Source: Moraxella porci DSM 25326
GTDB taxonomy: Bacteria; Pseudomonadota; Gammaproteobacteria; Pseudomonadales; Moraxellaceae
NCBI RefSeq assembly: GCF_002014855.1
Contig: NZ_MUYV01000004.1
Span: 16,553 to 80,552, forward strand
DNA: 64,000 nt
Direction: 5' to 3'
This document shows positions 54,399 through 64,000 of this stretch, one piece after another (position 1 is the first letter of the stretch; each line of letters begins with the position of its first letter). The notes under the pieces were generated by a model. That model saw only the letters and a program-made list of their open reading frames with translations. It was not told where the DNA came from and did no database searches. The position numbers and the translations under genes are program-made.

Positions 54399-55229
54399 TT
54401 ATTGCGGGTTCATATAACGGATACTCTGTTGCCATAGCGTGCGACTATTGAGTGGCTTGTAGTCCAAAAGTGCATCCATCAGCTCTTTTTGTAATTGGCT
54501 CAATTGTGGCATCCACTCTAGCTGTGCTTGCGTATCGCCTACTGCATTCGCCATCCTAAGCAGCTCATCGCCACGATAGCGTTGTCGGCTTAATTTCACC
54601 GTTTGGCCATAGCGATCTGCCACGCCTGCCACATCAGGGACAAAGCCCGTCAACGGCACAAAGCGATACACGGTATCAGCGTCGATCGGCACGCCATCAC
54701 CATCCACCTGATAATCCATCGCCACGCCAAGCTCATCAAATAACGCCTGCTCAAACTGGCGCAAATACAGTCGCATCGCCTGCATCTCATCAGTATCATC
54801 AAGCTTTAGTCGGTCAAGCGCGTGCAGTTTGGTGGTTTTGGTGTGATACACTTGCCAAAGCTTGGGGCAAGGATTTTCGGTAGCCAAAAGCTTATACAGC
54901 ACTTCATTCATATACAAAAGTGCATATTGTACCCGCCCTTTGATCAGATGATAATTCACCGCATCCATCTGTGGTGTTGGCACATCATCAATATCTATAC
55001 CATCGCACATCGCCCCAAAGTCTGGATGAAAGCCCAGACTGATTTGGCTAAAGCTTTTTAGGGCATTGACACCATTTGCCATCAGCCAAATTGGTGCAAA
55101 CAGCGGCATCCCCCGAGCACCCACGCCATGCACCACCCCATGCTCATAGCTGAAAAACTGATAAATCGCACGTTTTTCTTGATAAGCCCGACTGTGCAAC
55201 AGATAGCCATTGAGTGCGGTGACACGCAT
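54399..55229 (-). CDS. recO: DNA repair protein RecO
   Basis: A 276-residue RecFOR-pathway protein that loads RecA onto SSB-coated ssDNA. The N-terminal OB fold ([21 protein letters not shown]) and a [14 protein letters not shown] helical region are RecO-like; the zinc-binding cysteines of some RecO proteins are not evident. It lies between era and pdxJ on the same strand, its standard neighbourhood. Divergent in sequence, as RecO usually is. Confidence 0.9.
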   Translation of the reverse strand: MRVTALNGYLLHSRAYQEKRAIYQFFSYEHGVVHGVGARGMPLFAPIWLMANGVNALKSFSQISLGFHPDFGAMCDGIDIDDVPTPQMDAVNYHLIKGRVQYALLYMNEVLYKLLATENPCPKLWQVYHTKTTKLHALDRLKLDDTDEMQAMRLYLRQFEQALFDELGVAMDYQVDGDGVPIDADTVYRFVPLTGFVPDVAGVADRYGQTVKLSRQRYRGDELLRMANAVGDTQAQLEWMPQLSQLQKELMDALLDYKPLNSRTLWQQSIRYMNPQ

Positions 55230-55257
55230 GATATTCTTCCAAAAAGCTTAAGTAAAA

Positions 55258-56253
55258 TCAATAACCTAAGCTATTTAATGCACGTTCATCATCCGACCAG
55301 CCACGCTTAACTTTCACCCACAAGGTCAGCATGATTTTACGGTCAAACAGCACTTCCATATCTTTACGAGCATCGATACCGACTTGCTTAATACGAGCGC
55401 CTTTATCACCAATGATGATGGATTTTTGACCTGCTCGCTCCACAAAAATCGTCGCATCAATAAAAGTCACCGCACGACGCCATTTGCCTGTCTCAGGGTC
55501 TTGGTGCGCAGGTTCATCTTTAAAGGTGTCAATCTGCACAGTCAAATCATAAGGCACTTCATCACCTGATGTACGCATGATTTTTTCACGGATAATCTCC
55601 GATGCCAAAAAACGCTCCGAGCGGTCAGTGATCTGCTCAGCATCAAAAATTGCAGGACGTACAGGCAGATAGTCACCAATCACCTGCACCAAGCGTTCTA
55701 GATTGTGGCGACGCAGTGCCGATACGGGTACGATGTCAGCAAAATCAAAACTCTCGCTAAAGCTCTCGATGTGTGGCAACAGCTGTGATTTATCCTTAAT
55801 GGTATCCGCCTTATTGATTACCAATACCACAGGCAGATTGGTCGCTGATAATTTTTCGAGTGTCAATAAATCATCTTCACGCCACTGCAGTCCATCGACC
55901 ACAAACAGCACCAAATCGACATCTTGCAGTGCCGAAATCGCCGCTTTGTTCATACGCTCATTGATCGCGCGTACTTCTTTACTGTGAATACCTGGGGTAT
56001 CGACAAAAACAATTTGCATCTCATCATTGGTCAAGATGCCATGAATGCGATGACGCGTGGTCTGCGGTTTTCGTGAAGTGATGGAGAGTTTTTGACCCAA
56101 TAAGTGGTTCATCAGCGTCGATTTGCCAACATTTGGACGGCCGACAATCGCCACAAAACCAGCCTTAAAAGCGTCATTGGTCGGGGTTGATTGGCTGTCA
56201 AAAAACGCCGCAATGGTGTCTTCGGTGCTTACAGTTTTGGTGTCGTCAGTCAT
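55258..56253 (-). CDS. era: GTPase Era
   Basis: A 331-residue essential GTPase binding 16S rRNA during 30S maturation. G1 is GRPNVGKST near 38, then G3 DTPGIH, G4 NKAD, and a C-terminal KH domain (IGDKGARIKQVGIDARKDME, then LWVKVKRGW). The N-terminal 30 residues are an extension beyond E. coli Era. AAGGAA precedes the ATG. It lies 23 bases downstream of rnc. Confidence 0.96.
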   Translation of the reverse strand: MTDDTKTVSTEDTIAAFFDSQSTPTNDAFKAGFVAIVGRPNVGKSTLMNHLLGQKLSITSRKPQTTRHRIHGILTNDEMQIVFVDTPGIHSKEVRAINERMNKAAISALQDVDLVLFVVDGLQWREDDLLTLEKLSATNLPVVLVINKADTIKDKSQLLPHIESFSESFDFADIVPVSALRRHNLERLVQVIGDYLPVRPAIFDAEQITDRSERFLASEIIREKIMRTSGDEVPYDLTVQIDTFKDEPAHQDPETGKWRRAVTFIDATIFVERAGQKSIIIGDKGARIKQVGIDARKDMEVLFDRKIMLTLWVKVKRGWSDDERALNSLGY

Positions 56254-56276
56254 GTGATTCCTTGGCTTATATAAGA

Positions 56277-57053
56277 TTAGCTTTGTGATAGTTTATTGAG
56301 CTGATTGATCATCAATTCAGCGCATTTTTGTTCAGCGATACGGCGTGATGTACCTGTCTCGGTGATGGCATGCGCGCCAGTAACCGCCACAGTACAGCGC
56401 ACAACAAAGGTTTGATTTGGCGCATTGCCTTGGGTCTCAATGAGATCATAGATCGGCAGCGGCAGCTGATTGGCCTGCAGCAGCTCTTGCAGACGCGATT
56501 TGGCATCTTTTAAGACTTGCTCTTGACCGACTTCATCCATCAGATCGCCATACCAGTCCATCACCAGACGATGAATCAAGTCATCATCACGGCTGTCTAG
56601 ATATATTGCTGCGATCAATGCTTCAACTGCATCCGCCAAAATCGATGCACGATGGCGACCGCCGCCCTTACGCTCGCCTACACCAAGGATCAGATGGCGT
56701 GACAGCTCAAGCTTTTCGGCAATTTGCACCAGCGTCTCTTGGCGCACCAAAGTCGCTCGCATACGCGTCAGCTTGCCTTCATCATGATGTGGATAACGCA
56801 AAAATAGGCTGCGCGCAATGATCACACCAAGCAATGCATCGCCCAAAAATTCCAATCGCTCGTAGCTGTTTTTGGGATCATAAGAGCGGTGCGTGAGAGC
56901 GCGCCTAGGCAGACTTGAATCACTAAACTGATGGCCAAGTTTTGCCGACAGCACAGGCAATCCTTGCTCAAAATCGGTAAAATAAGGCATCTGCCCTAAA
57001 GATTTTTGGGCAGTTTTTGGGCTTTTGACAATTTTTATGGTTTTTTTATTCAC
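56277..57053 (-). CDS. rnc: Ribonuclease III
   Basis: A 258-residue dsRNA endonuclease processing rRNA and structured mRNA. The signature ERLEFLGDALLGVIIA is near 64-80; the second catalytic cluster (LADAVEALIAAIYLD) and C-terminal dsRNA-binding domain (DAKSRLQELLQ onward) are present. The first codon is GTG at 57053 (basic N-terminal extension); an in-frame ATG at 56990 (MPYFTDF) would give a more typical length. Confidence 0.95.
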   Translation of the reverse strand: MNKKTIKIVKSPKTAQKSLGQMPYFTDFEQGLPVLSAKLGHQFSDSSLPRRALTHRSYDPKNSYERLEFLGDALLGVIIARSLFLRYPHHDEGKLTRMRATLVRQETLVQIAEKLELSRHLILGVGERKGGGRHRASILADAVEALIAAIYLDSRDDDLIHRLVMDWYGDLMDEVGQEQVLKDAKSRLQELLQANQLPLPIYDLIETQGNAPNQTFVVRCTVAVTGAHAITETGTSRRIAEQKCAELMINQLNKLSQS

Positions 57054-57088
57054 TCATGGATCCTGATGTCGGCTCGCGGGCAACTGTC

Positions 57089-58177
57089 TCAATCAATCGC
57101 GCCATTTCGGCCAAAAGTCGGTAGATTCAAGCCTGGTTCTTTGTGCATCCAGATATAAGTGGCCTTGCCTGATAAATTGGCCTCAGGCACAAAGCCCCAA
57201 AAGCGGCCATCTTGGCTGCGATCGCGGTTATCACCCAGCACGAAATATTGTCCCTCTGGCACTGTAACACGCCACTGACTGCCGCCAACGGATGCCTCAG
57301 GGCTTTGTAGTACCAGTGCTTCATCAGGATGAATGCCCTGCTCACCGACATAGCGTGCCAAATAAGTATGCTCACCCAGCTGCTCGGTCTGATAGCGCGC
57401 ATAACGCTCTTCTTCGCGACCCAGTGCAGCGCGATCAGTATCACTGATTGGCTGCTGATTGATCACGCCAGGATACATCTGATCAACCAACGGCTGCGGC
57501 ATATCGTATTGGGCGGGTGTGGTATTTACCCCCTCACCATTGATTGACAGCACCCCTTTATCAAAGCTCACCGTATCACCAGGCAGGCCAATCACACGCT
57601 TGATGAAATACACTTTATCATTTACAGGATAACGAAATACCGCCACATCGCCACGCTCAGGCGAGCCCGTGTCTAGGATTTTGGTATGGGTAATCGGCAA
57701 GCGTAGGCCATAAGCTGATTTATTGACCGCAATAAAATCACCCGTATAAAGCGTCGGTACCATCGATGAGGATGGGATATTAAACGGCTCAACGATAAAA
57801 GAGCGGACAATCACAATCACCGCAAGCACTGGCAAAAATTCATACGCCCAGCGAACTAAGGTCGATTCGCTTGGCGGATTGCCTTTTAAACTTGCCAATC
57901 TGACACGACTGGCAACGAAGTCCTGATGCGCCGATTGTACTGCTGCAGGCGTCGTTTCGTTTGGGATATAAGCTTCGGCATTGGCAGTGATTTGATGGCT
58001 GGCCAAGGCAGCATTCATGCGCATACGCTGTTTTTCATGCGCGTCTTCAGCTTGTTTGATGTCTGTGTGATAAGATTTGACAACACGGTGCTGCTTTAAA
58101 ATCAGCACATCCAGCAGCCAAACCAGCAAAAACACCAAAGTAACCGGCACAAGAATCAAATTAATATCAAAATCCAC
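57089..58177 (-). CDS. lepB: Signal peptidase I
   Basis: A 362-residue inner-membrane protease cleaving Sec and Tat signal peptides. Two N-terminal membrane helices (about 8-28 and 110-130), then the catalytic Ser in SSSMVPTLYTGD and Lys in FIKRVIGLPGD, and the GDNRDRSQDGRFWG box. The start is GTG 58177 (AGGAG 6 bases upstream) rather than the TTG just before. An insert of about 60 residues before the second helix and a Tyr/Arg/Glu-rich loop make it longer than many LepB proteins. Read with rnc. Confidence 0.95.
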   Translation of the reverse strand: MDFDINLILVPVTLVFLLVWLLDVLILKQHRVVKSYHTDIKQAEDAHEKQRMRMNAALASHQITANAEAYIPNETTPAAVQSAHQDFVASRVRLASLKGNPPSESTLVRWAYEFLPVLAVIVIVRSFIVEPFNIPSSSMVPTLYTGDFIAVNKSAYGLRLPITHTKILDTGSPERGDVAVFRYPVNDKVYFIKRVIGLPGDTVSFDKGVLSINGEGVNTTPAQYDMPQPLVDQMYPGVINQQPISDTDRAALGREEERYARYQTEQLGEHTYLARYVGEQGIHPDEALVLQSPEASVGGSQWRVTVPEGQYFVLGDNRDRSQDGRFWGFVPEANLSGKATYIWMHKEPGLNLPTFGRNGAID

Positions 58178-58316
58178 CAAACTCTCCTACAGCTGTGATG
58201 CTAGGCGTGATTGCCATTGGCATAGTATAACAACTGCTTGTATCATCTATTAGTCAATTATTAGTCAATCGGTATAAAATATGTACAAATTATTCAATCA
58301 AACTGCTTGATTCATC

Positions 58317-60131
58317 TTAGCTATCAACTTTGAGCACTGCTAGGAACGCTTCTTGTGGGATTTCGACACTGCCCACTTGCTTCATGCGTTTTTTACCTGC
58401 TTTTTGTTTTTCAAGTAGCTTTTTCTTACGGCTGACATCACCACCATAACACTTGGCAAGGACATCTTTACGCATGGCTTTGACCGTGCTGCGCGCGATG
58501 ATTTGACTGCCGATGGCTGCTTGGATGGCGACATCAAACATTTGGCGCGGAATCAGCTCTTTCATCTTCTCAACAAGCTGACCACCACGGCGACGTGCGT
58601 GCTCTTGATGGCAAATCATCGCTAGCGCATCGACTTTTTCGCCATTGATCAAGACATCGACACGCACCAGCTTATCGGCTTCATAGCGTTCAAAATTATA
58701 ATCCAAAGACGCAAAGCCACGGCTAGCAGACTTCAATTTATCAAAGAAATCCATCACCACTTCGCCCATCGGGATGTCGAACACTACCTGCACTTGGCGT
58801 GCCATAAACTTCATATCCACCTGCACGCCACGACGCTCAATCGCAAGCGTGATGACATTGCCTAGATATTCTTGAGGGACTAGGATATGACATCTAGCAA
58901 TCGGCTCACGGAACTCTGCGATTACGCCGACATCAGGCAGCTTGGATGGGTTATCCACATAGACGATATCGCCATTTTTCTTGACCACTTCATAAATCAC
59001 CGATGGCGCAGTGGTAATCAAATCCAAGTCATATTCACGCTCAAGTCGCTCTTGGATGATCTCCATGTGCAACATGCCAAGAAAGCCACAGCGAAAACCA
59101 AAGCCCAATGCTTCAGAGGTATCTGGCTCAAAAAACAGTGCCGCATCATTGATTTGTAGCTTTTGTAGCGCTTCACGGAATTTTTCAAAATCGCTTGAAT
59201 CAACAGGGAACATCCCAGCATAAACCTGCGGTGTCACCTTTTGAAAGCCTGGGATATTATCGACATCAGGGGTCTTGGCATGGGTGATGGTATCGCCCAC
59301 CGGTGCACCTTGAATGTCCTTGATGCCCGCAATCACAAAGCCCACTTCACCAGCGTGCAGGACATCCGTCTCAAGTGATTTTGGCGTAAACACACCGATG
59401 GATGTCACCAGATGGCTCTCGCCAGTTGATTTGATAAAAATCTTATCGCCTTTTGCCACTGAGCCTTGGCGTACACGCACCAATGACACGACACCAAGAT
59501 AATTATCAAACCAAGAATCAATAATCAGCGCTTGTAGTGGCGCGTCACGATCGCCCACCGGTGCAGGGATGCGTTCTACCAAGACTTGCAGTAGCTCATC
59601 CACACCCAGACCTGACTTGGCAGATACTCGCGGCGCATCCACCGCTTCGATACCGATGATGTCTTCGATTTCTTCGATGACGCGTTCAGGCTCCACCTGT
59701 GGCAAATCGATTTTGTTTAAAACAGGCAGTACTTCCAAGCCCTGCTCGACCGCTGTATAGCAGTTGGCGACTGACTGCGCTTCGACACCTTGGGCGGCAT
59801 CAACCACCAACAATGCCCCTTCACACGCTGCCAAAGAGCGAGACACTTCATAACTAAAGTCCACATGGCCTGGGGTATCAATGAAGTTCAACTGATAACG
59901 CTCACCATTTGGATGATCGTAATACAAAGTCACCGACTGTGCCTTGATGGTGATGCCGCGCTCACGCTCGATGTCCATCGAGTCAAGCACCTGCGCCTGC
60001 ATCTCACGGTCAGACAAGCCACCGCACACTTGGATAAAGCGGTCAGCCAGCGTACTTTTGCCGTGGTCAATGTGAGCAATGATCGAAAAGTTGCGAATCT
60101 TAGAAATATCAGTCGGTTTTTTGGCAGTCAT
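58317..60131 (-). CDS. lepA: Elongation factor 4 (LepA)
   Basis: A 604-residue ribosome-binding GTPase that back-translocates stalled ribosomes or aids initiation. G1 is AHIDHGKST at about 19-27, with the switch [14 protein letters not shown]3 [17 protein letters not shown]4 LNKIDLPQ, and the C-terminal domain ends with a basic [16 protein letters not shown] tail. The start is MTAKKPTD at 60131; the 20 codons upstream are not LepA-like. First gene of the block ending with pdxJ. Confidence 0.97.
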   Translation of the reverse strand: MTAKKPTDISKIRNFSIIAHIDHGKSTLADRFIQVCGGLSDREMQAQVLDSMDIERERGITIKAQSVTLYYDHPNGERYQLNFIDTPGHVDFSYEVSRSLAACEGALLVVDAAQGVEAQSVANCYTAVEQGLEVLPVLNKIDLPQVEPERVIEEIEDIIGIEAVDAPRVSAKSGLGVDELLQVLVERIPAPVGDRDAPLQALIIDSWFDNYLGVVSLVRVRQGSVAKGDKIFIKSTGESHLVTSIGVFTPKSLETDVLHAGEVGFVIAGIKDIQGAPVGDTITHAKTPDVDNIPGFQKVTPQVYAGMFPVDSSDFEKFREALQKLQINDAALFFEPDTSEALGFGFRCGFLGMLHMEIIQERLEREYDLDLITTAPSVIYEVVKKNGDIVYVDNPSKLPDVGVIAEFREPIARCHILVPQEYLGNVITLAIERRGVQVDMKFMARQVQVVFDIPMGEVVMDFFDKLKSASRGFASLDYNFERYEADKLVRVDVLINGEKVDALAMICHQEHARRRGGQLVEKMKELIPRQMFDVAIQAAIGSQIIARSTVKAMRKDVLAKCYGGDVSRKKKLLEKQKAGKKRMKQVGSVEIPQEAFLAVLKVDS

Positions 60132-60242
60132 AAAACACTCGGGGTGCGTTGGGATGATACAAGTTAAGTTAAACCAAATATTGTACCCCAATTGCTTGAG
60201 TTTCGCTATCTTTTATCATCAGTTGATAAAATAATTTTGCAT

Positions 60243-60264
60243 AAAAAACGCCCATCATGGGCGT
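60243..60264 (-). terminator. Terminator after kpsS
   Basis: On the minus strand ACGCCCA pairs with TGGGCGT around three bases, followed by six T, about 37 bases past the kpsS stop. Confidence 0.8.
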
Positions 60265-60300
60265 CGTATGCATGAACGGTCGTCAAAAGCTCGACAATCA

Positions 60301-61545
60301 TCAGCCCAAGGATTGGTATTTGGATTTTTTTGGTGGCACACCCACTTCTTGGGCATGAATATAGGGCAATGCCCACGGTGAAGTGCCATAAAATGAGCCA
60401 TTGAGCTGCGTTTGCTCGATCAGGTATTCACGAAACTTCAGATAAAACTCATAATCAGGCGCAGTTGGATGGCTCCAAAACTCATCTAGGCTTTGCTGAT
60501 CGGTCAGCCCTTGGATGTCATACAATGCCCGACCCATGATTTTGGTGGGTTTTTTGTGATAAATCGACTGCAAGCCAGTGGTGCTATTGACCGTAATCAT
60601 GCCGATGCTGTGGCGAATCAGACTTGGCAAGTGCATATCACAGCCATAATGCGCCCGTCCCGATACCCCAAGCTCATCCGCCCATTTGGCAATCAAGCCC
60701 TTATAATCCCGATGTCCACGATCCAGCGGATGATGCTTGAATAAAATCTGTGTGCCTTGTGGGGCAAATCTGGCAAATGACTCCATCACTTCTCGGATAA
60801 ACTCAGTCACATCGGCATAATCGCTATGGTGAGTGATTTGCGAATCATTATGTACTTGTAAGCTAACCAAATAAAACTGGCCGCTTGCTTCATGCATCAA
60901 GCGTTTTTGTAGGGCTTTATCAGGATAATAACGCACCGCTTTACGAATCGGAGCGATCAGCCACGCCATCATCTCTTGCCAAATGGACAATCCCCGATAA
61001 TGCTCATAGTGCGGATAATATCTTTGGCCAAGAAAAACGATGGCATAATAAACAATGCTTGCCACGCACAGTCGCCAAAAGCGATTGGCGGTGTATTTTG
61101 GCGCATCATTGGCTTGATCAAAACCTTCAATCATTGCAGGATTGAGCCGCGAGTAACCATTAATCCCATGCTCTTCAAGCGTGATATAATCTGGTCGCAG
61201 ATACCCTTCTTCGAAGACGAAAAATGATACGCCCTGCTCAGCACAGACTGCTTTGGCAACCGTGTGGTACGGTCGGCAATCATTAAAGCAGACCACCGCA
61301 TCGATTTGATGTTCGGCGATAAGTTGTGCGATGAATGTATCAAATTCAGCAAGCGACCCACGATAGTTGCTCATCTTGTCTTTATGACAATAAAAGAATG
61401 CATCGCCCGCGTTGAAATTAATCTTATGTACCGTGCGGCCACCATCCATCAAAAAGGTGGCAAAACGACAAAAAAACGTCCCCATCTTACCCTGTAAGAG
61501 CAAGATGCGACGGTGATCGAGCAGTCGTTTCATGGATGCAGACAT
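60301..61545 (-). CDS. kpsS: Capsule polysaccharide Kdo transferase KpsS
   Basis: A 414-residue capsule export/assembly protein of the KpsS family. In group 2 capsules KpsS adds the first beta-Kdo to phosphatidylglycerol, starting the poly-Kdo linker on the lipid anchor. Visible are the N-terminal ILLLQGKMGTFFCRFATFLM, FVFEEGYLRPDYITLEE and ILFKHHPLDRGHRDY, with GMITVNSTTGLQS late in the protein. It is read with kpsC, 100 bases downstream of it. ATG 61545 or 61533; no clear SD. Confidence 0.92.
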   Translation of the reverse strand: MSASMKRLLDHRRILLLQGKMGTFFCRFATFLMDGGRTVHKINFNAGDAFFYCHKDKMSNYRGSLAEFDTFIAQLIAEHQIDAVVCFNDCRPYHTVAKAVCAEQGVSFFVFEEGYLRPDYITLEEHGINGYSRLNPAMIEGFDQANDAPKYTANRFWRLCVASIVYYAIVFLGQRYYPHYEHYRGLSIWQEMMAWLIAPIRKAVRYYPDKALQKRLMHEASGQFYLVSLQVHNDSQITHHSDYADVTEFIREVMESFARFAPQGTQILFKHHPLDRGHRDYKGLIAKWADELGVSGRAHYGCDMHLPSLIRHSIGMITVNSTTGLQSIYHKKPTKIMGRALYDIQGLTDQQSLDEFWSHPTAPDYEFYLKFREYLIEQTQLNGSFYGTSPWALPYIHAQEVGVPPKKSKYQSLG

Positions 61546-61645
61546 AAGGTGTTCAACTTGATCAAGATGGCAAAATGGCTGTCTTTGATTAATTATCGTA
61601 CAAATTAGCTTGCTATTTTAGCACAAATTAATCATTTTTCTTTTA

Positions 61646-63955
61646 TCAAATCGTAAACTTACGTAGGCGCATAAAATTGGTTTTGGCCGCTTGGATGATG
61701 CGTTTTTTAAGAGGTGGCTTAGGAGCATCTTGCTGCTGATTGTACAGATAATCAATCACCTGCTCAACGCTGGCAAGACCATAACCATGCGGCAATCGAT
61801 ACATAGGATAGTCAATCAATGTGCCATGAATGAGCGCCTCTAGACTCAGTGGCACTTGGCGAGTGCGTCGTGCAATGGCGGCTTGTTTGGGCAGATTATC
61901 ACTTTCAACAACATCAGTCGTCAAGCCAAATCCAGCATAAAATGGCATTCCATAACACACCACTGCCACACCTCGTAGCAGTGCCTCAAAGCCCGCCTGC
62001 GAGCTGATGGTATGTACCACATCACACACCGACAAGCACTGCGGCATGGCAGTATCATGAGCGATGATGTCGGCGAGGCTCAGCGTAGCATCATCGACTT
62101 TGCCCACACGTAGCCCTGCTTCAATATCAGGATGCGGCTTATAGATAATGATGTCATCGGGATGATCAGCTCGTACTCGTTTGAGCAGATCAGTATTAGT
62201 TTTGATGATGCTAGTGCAGTTTTGTACCGATGCATCGTCCTCGACTTGACCTACAGCCAAGCGCACTTTGGCAGATGGTTTTTGGACAATCAGCTGACTG
62301 AGTGAGTCGCTCAATGCATCATTGACTTTGCCGACATTGTATTTACTGACCTGTCTGTCAAGTAGTGATTGGTGTAAGAGCCTAGCACGCTCGGCTTGTT
62401 CATCATCCAAGGTGATGCTTTGTAAAATTTGTTCAAGTCGTGATGGAGTAGTAGCATCATAATACACGCCAACATCATCCATCACCACAGACAATGGCTC
62501 AAGCAGTGTCGCCCCAAGTCCGTTGGAGCGGATAAAGCCATCTTCCATGCAGATGATGGCAGGATTGGTTTGATTTTGATAAATATGGATTTTGTTAGCA
62601 AGGCTACGCTTAGCAGCCAAACCCCAAACCAAATACCGCTGATGCGGCTTATTTGACAAGGGTTTCAAGATTCGCTTATCATCTCTGGTTATCTGCCAAG
62701 ACATGATATCATCGCCAAGCAAGGTTTGCAGTCTACTTTTAATTTTAAAAGTCAAATTCACCTCGGGGAAGCCGGCATAGCCTTTGACAAAGCCCACTTT
62801 CCATCGACTAAAATCATAAGCCAACAGATCGCCCGCCAAGTAAGATTGCCAATCACGATTGCGAATCAGATAGTCAATCACTGTCTCAATTTGACAGGCT
62901 TTGCCCGTGGCAGGATCGGCATAATGACTATAATCGATATAACTGGCAAAAAACAGCTGTTCAAGATTGACGGCACCCACACCCAATGCCGCTCGGCGTG
63001 CCTTGACTAGCCGATACAACTTTGCCATTTGATCATCAGCACAGATGCCATCATCACAGGTCAACCCATAAGCACTATACCAGCTCACCCCAAAAGCATG
63101 AACCGCCTTGCCCATCATCAGCGCTTCAAAGCCTAGGTGCGAGCTGACAGTATAGACGCTCTTGGCTTGATGTAATAGTGCAATGGGATTGATGGCGTGT
63201 TTAATGATATGGATATTTGCCAGCCTTTCTTGGCTGATACCTTGGGTCAATAAATAATTAACCGCATCTTTATTAAGCTGCCCATATTCATCCACCAAAA
63301 AACCCACTTTGGCAGCAGGATGCGCTTTAATATGAATTTGCTGATGTGCTTGTAAGGCCAAAAGCAACATCCGATAAAATGCTGTAGAATCAGCACCCGC
63401 CCCTTGGATGGATGCATCGCCCGCTACTTGGTCGATAACCAATGTGCTGTGCGGTGGCAAAGTCTGTGCGTGTGGCGTGCTGGGATTATATTTGGATAAT
63501 TGATGATGAATCATTTTGTTGATTAATGACTTGGCACGACAAGCATCATCATCAGACCAACACGCCACACGATCAGCAATCAGCTGCTCTAGCCGTGATG
63601 GTGATGTCACATCAAAATAAATCCCCAAATCATCAAGCACAAAACTTGCCCCGTAACGACTTTTTACCCCACTATCCAGCGAGCGTAAAAAACCATCTTC
63701 GGCTGTCCATAAAGGTGCTTGAAGTCGCTTTGCCAACCGCATACCTCGCTTAGTTTTACGATTGGATTTACGACCCCATATAAGTACCACATCTGCAGGC
63801 TTCGCCTTATGATAAAAACGACAAACTCTAAGATTGGCATTAAGTGCAGCCGGTAACAATGCATTGTTCTTTTTCATACCCTTTCGGGCGATTGCCGCAT
63901 CTAAAGGCATAGGCCTGTCGAGTAGTTCAGTTGATTTTAGCAAGACAACACCCAA
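61646..63955 (-). CDS. kpsC: Capsule polysaccharide dual Kdo transferase KpsC
   Basis: A 769-residue protein with two homologous halves, as in KpsC. Each carries an EDGFLRS / EDGFIRS motif, a DDLGIYFDVTSPSRLEQLI-type segment, a repeated QV-DDAS / QVAGDAS stretch, a KPHPD / KAHPA pair and an SSxxGFEAL motif. The two domains extend poly-Kdo with alternating linkages on the lipid made by KpsS. The frame opens at TTG 63955, the first ATG is at 63910 and no SD is evident, so the exact start is uncertain; some N-terminal sequence may be non-native. Confidence 0.92.
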   Translation of the reverse strand: MGVVLLKSTELLDRPMPLDAAIARKGMKKNNALLPAALNANLRVCRFYHKAKPADVVLIWGRKSNRKTKRGMRLAKRLQAPLWTAEDGFLRSLDSGVKSRYGASFVLDDLGIYFDVTSPSRLEQLIADRVACWSDDDACRAKSLINKMIHHQLSKYNPSTPHAQTLPPHSTLVIDQVAGDASIQGAGADSTAFYRMLLLALQAHQQIHIKAHPAAKVGFLVDEYGQLNKDAVNYLLTQGISQERLANIHIIKHAINPIALLHQAKSVYTVSSHLGFEALMMGKAVHAFGVSWYSAYGLTCDDGICADDQMAKLYRLVKARRAALGVGAVNLEQLFFASYIDYSHYADPATGKACQIETVIDYLIRNRDWQSYLAGDLLAYDFSRWKVGFVKGYAGFPEVNLTFKIKSRLQTLLGDDIMSWQITRDDKRILKPLSNKPHQRYLVWGLAAKRSLANKIHIYQNQTNPAIICMEDGFIRSNGLGATLLEPLSVVMDDVGVYYDATTPSRLEQILQSITLDDEQAERARLLHQSLLDRQVSKYNVGKVNDALSDSLSQLIVQKPSAKVRLAVGQVEDDASVQNCTSIIKTNTDLLKRVRADHPDDIIIYKPHPDIEAGLRVGKVDDATLSLADIIAHDTAMPQCLSVCDVVHTISSQAGFEALLRGVAVVCYGMPFYAGFGLTTDVVESDNLPKQAAIARRTRQVPLSLEALIHGTLIDYPMYRLPHGYGLASVEQVIDYLYNQQQDAPKPPLKKRIIQAAKTNFMRLRKFTI

Positions 63956-64000
63956 TTATTATATTTATTCTACTTTAAACCAAAACCCCCTTCATCTCTC

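Overview
The window reads as chromosomal DNA of a Moraxella-like gammaproteobacterium (Moraxellaceae). This is an inference from gene content: an OMP CD/OprF-type porin, the lepA-lepB-rnc-era-recO-pdxJ block, a tripartite tricarboxylate transporter (TctCBA) with an AbrB-family neighbour, KpsC/KpsS capsule genes and moderate base composition. No rRNA, tRNA, insertion sequence, prophage or CRISPR array was recognised. Gene density is high and most intergenic hairpins are ordinary terminators.

Layout. 0.1-2.1 kb: AT-rich two-gene Septu-type defence module (PtuA ATPase, PtuB HNH nuclease) downstream of ettA. 4-10 kb: PepSY membrane protein; an HxlR-regulated NAD(P)-binding oxidoreductase and acetyltransferase; a CadR-like MerR regulator divergent from a short cation exporter, with a textbook 19-bp-spacer promoter; a decayed DUF2075 gene; a small acetyltransferase; and a pterin dehydratase. 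10-18 kb: parC (isoleucine at the quinolone-resistance serine position), a butanediol-type dehydrogenase, a tannase-like lipoprotein behind a Fur-box-like palindrome, rlmA, a DMT exporter, a SnoaL-like lipoprotein and an F420-reductase-like protein. 18.5-31.7 kb: a broken NYN-domain gene, prfC, tctCBA plus abrB, a small membrane protein, polA and topA. 31.9-35.7 kb: an unknown anchored protein, ftsK and a carboxymuconolactone-decarboxylase-family protein.

35.8-41.3 kb holds the most unusual locus: a two-gene restriction-modification-like system. One product is a 1430-residue GIY-YIG/helicase/methylase-like protein, the other a 309-residue M-like protein. They are preceded by a short leader reading frame built on 13 copies of a 7-bp repeat. 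The copy number sets the frame in which ribosomes leave the repeat. In one of three frames the leader stays open across an intrinsic terminator and ends in an ATGA overlap with the M-like start codon. With the 13 copies here it stops early. This looks like a phase-variable, translation-coupled switch for a defence or epigenetic system.

41.3-49.3 kb: proA, a polar amino acid ABC transporter with three tandem substrate-binding lipoproteins (each followed by a stem-loop), and glmU. 49.3-64 kb: mscL, typA, an OmpA/OMP CD porin with a palindrome just upstream of its promoter, the pdxJ-to-lepA block read on the minus strand, and the KpsS/KpsC genes that build the poly-Kdo capsule linker; the rest of the capsule locus presumably lies beyond the right edge.
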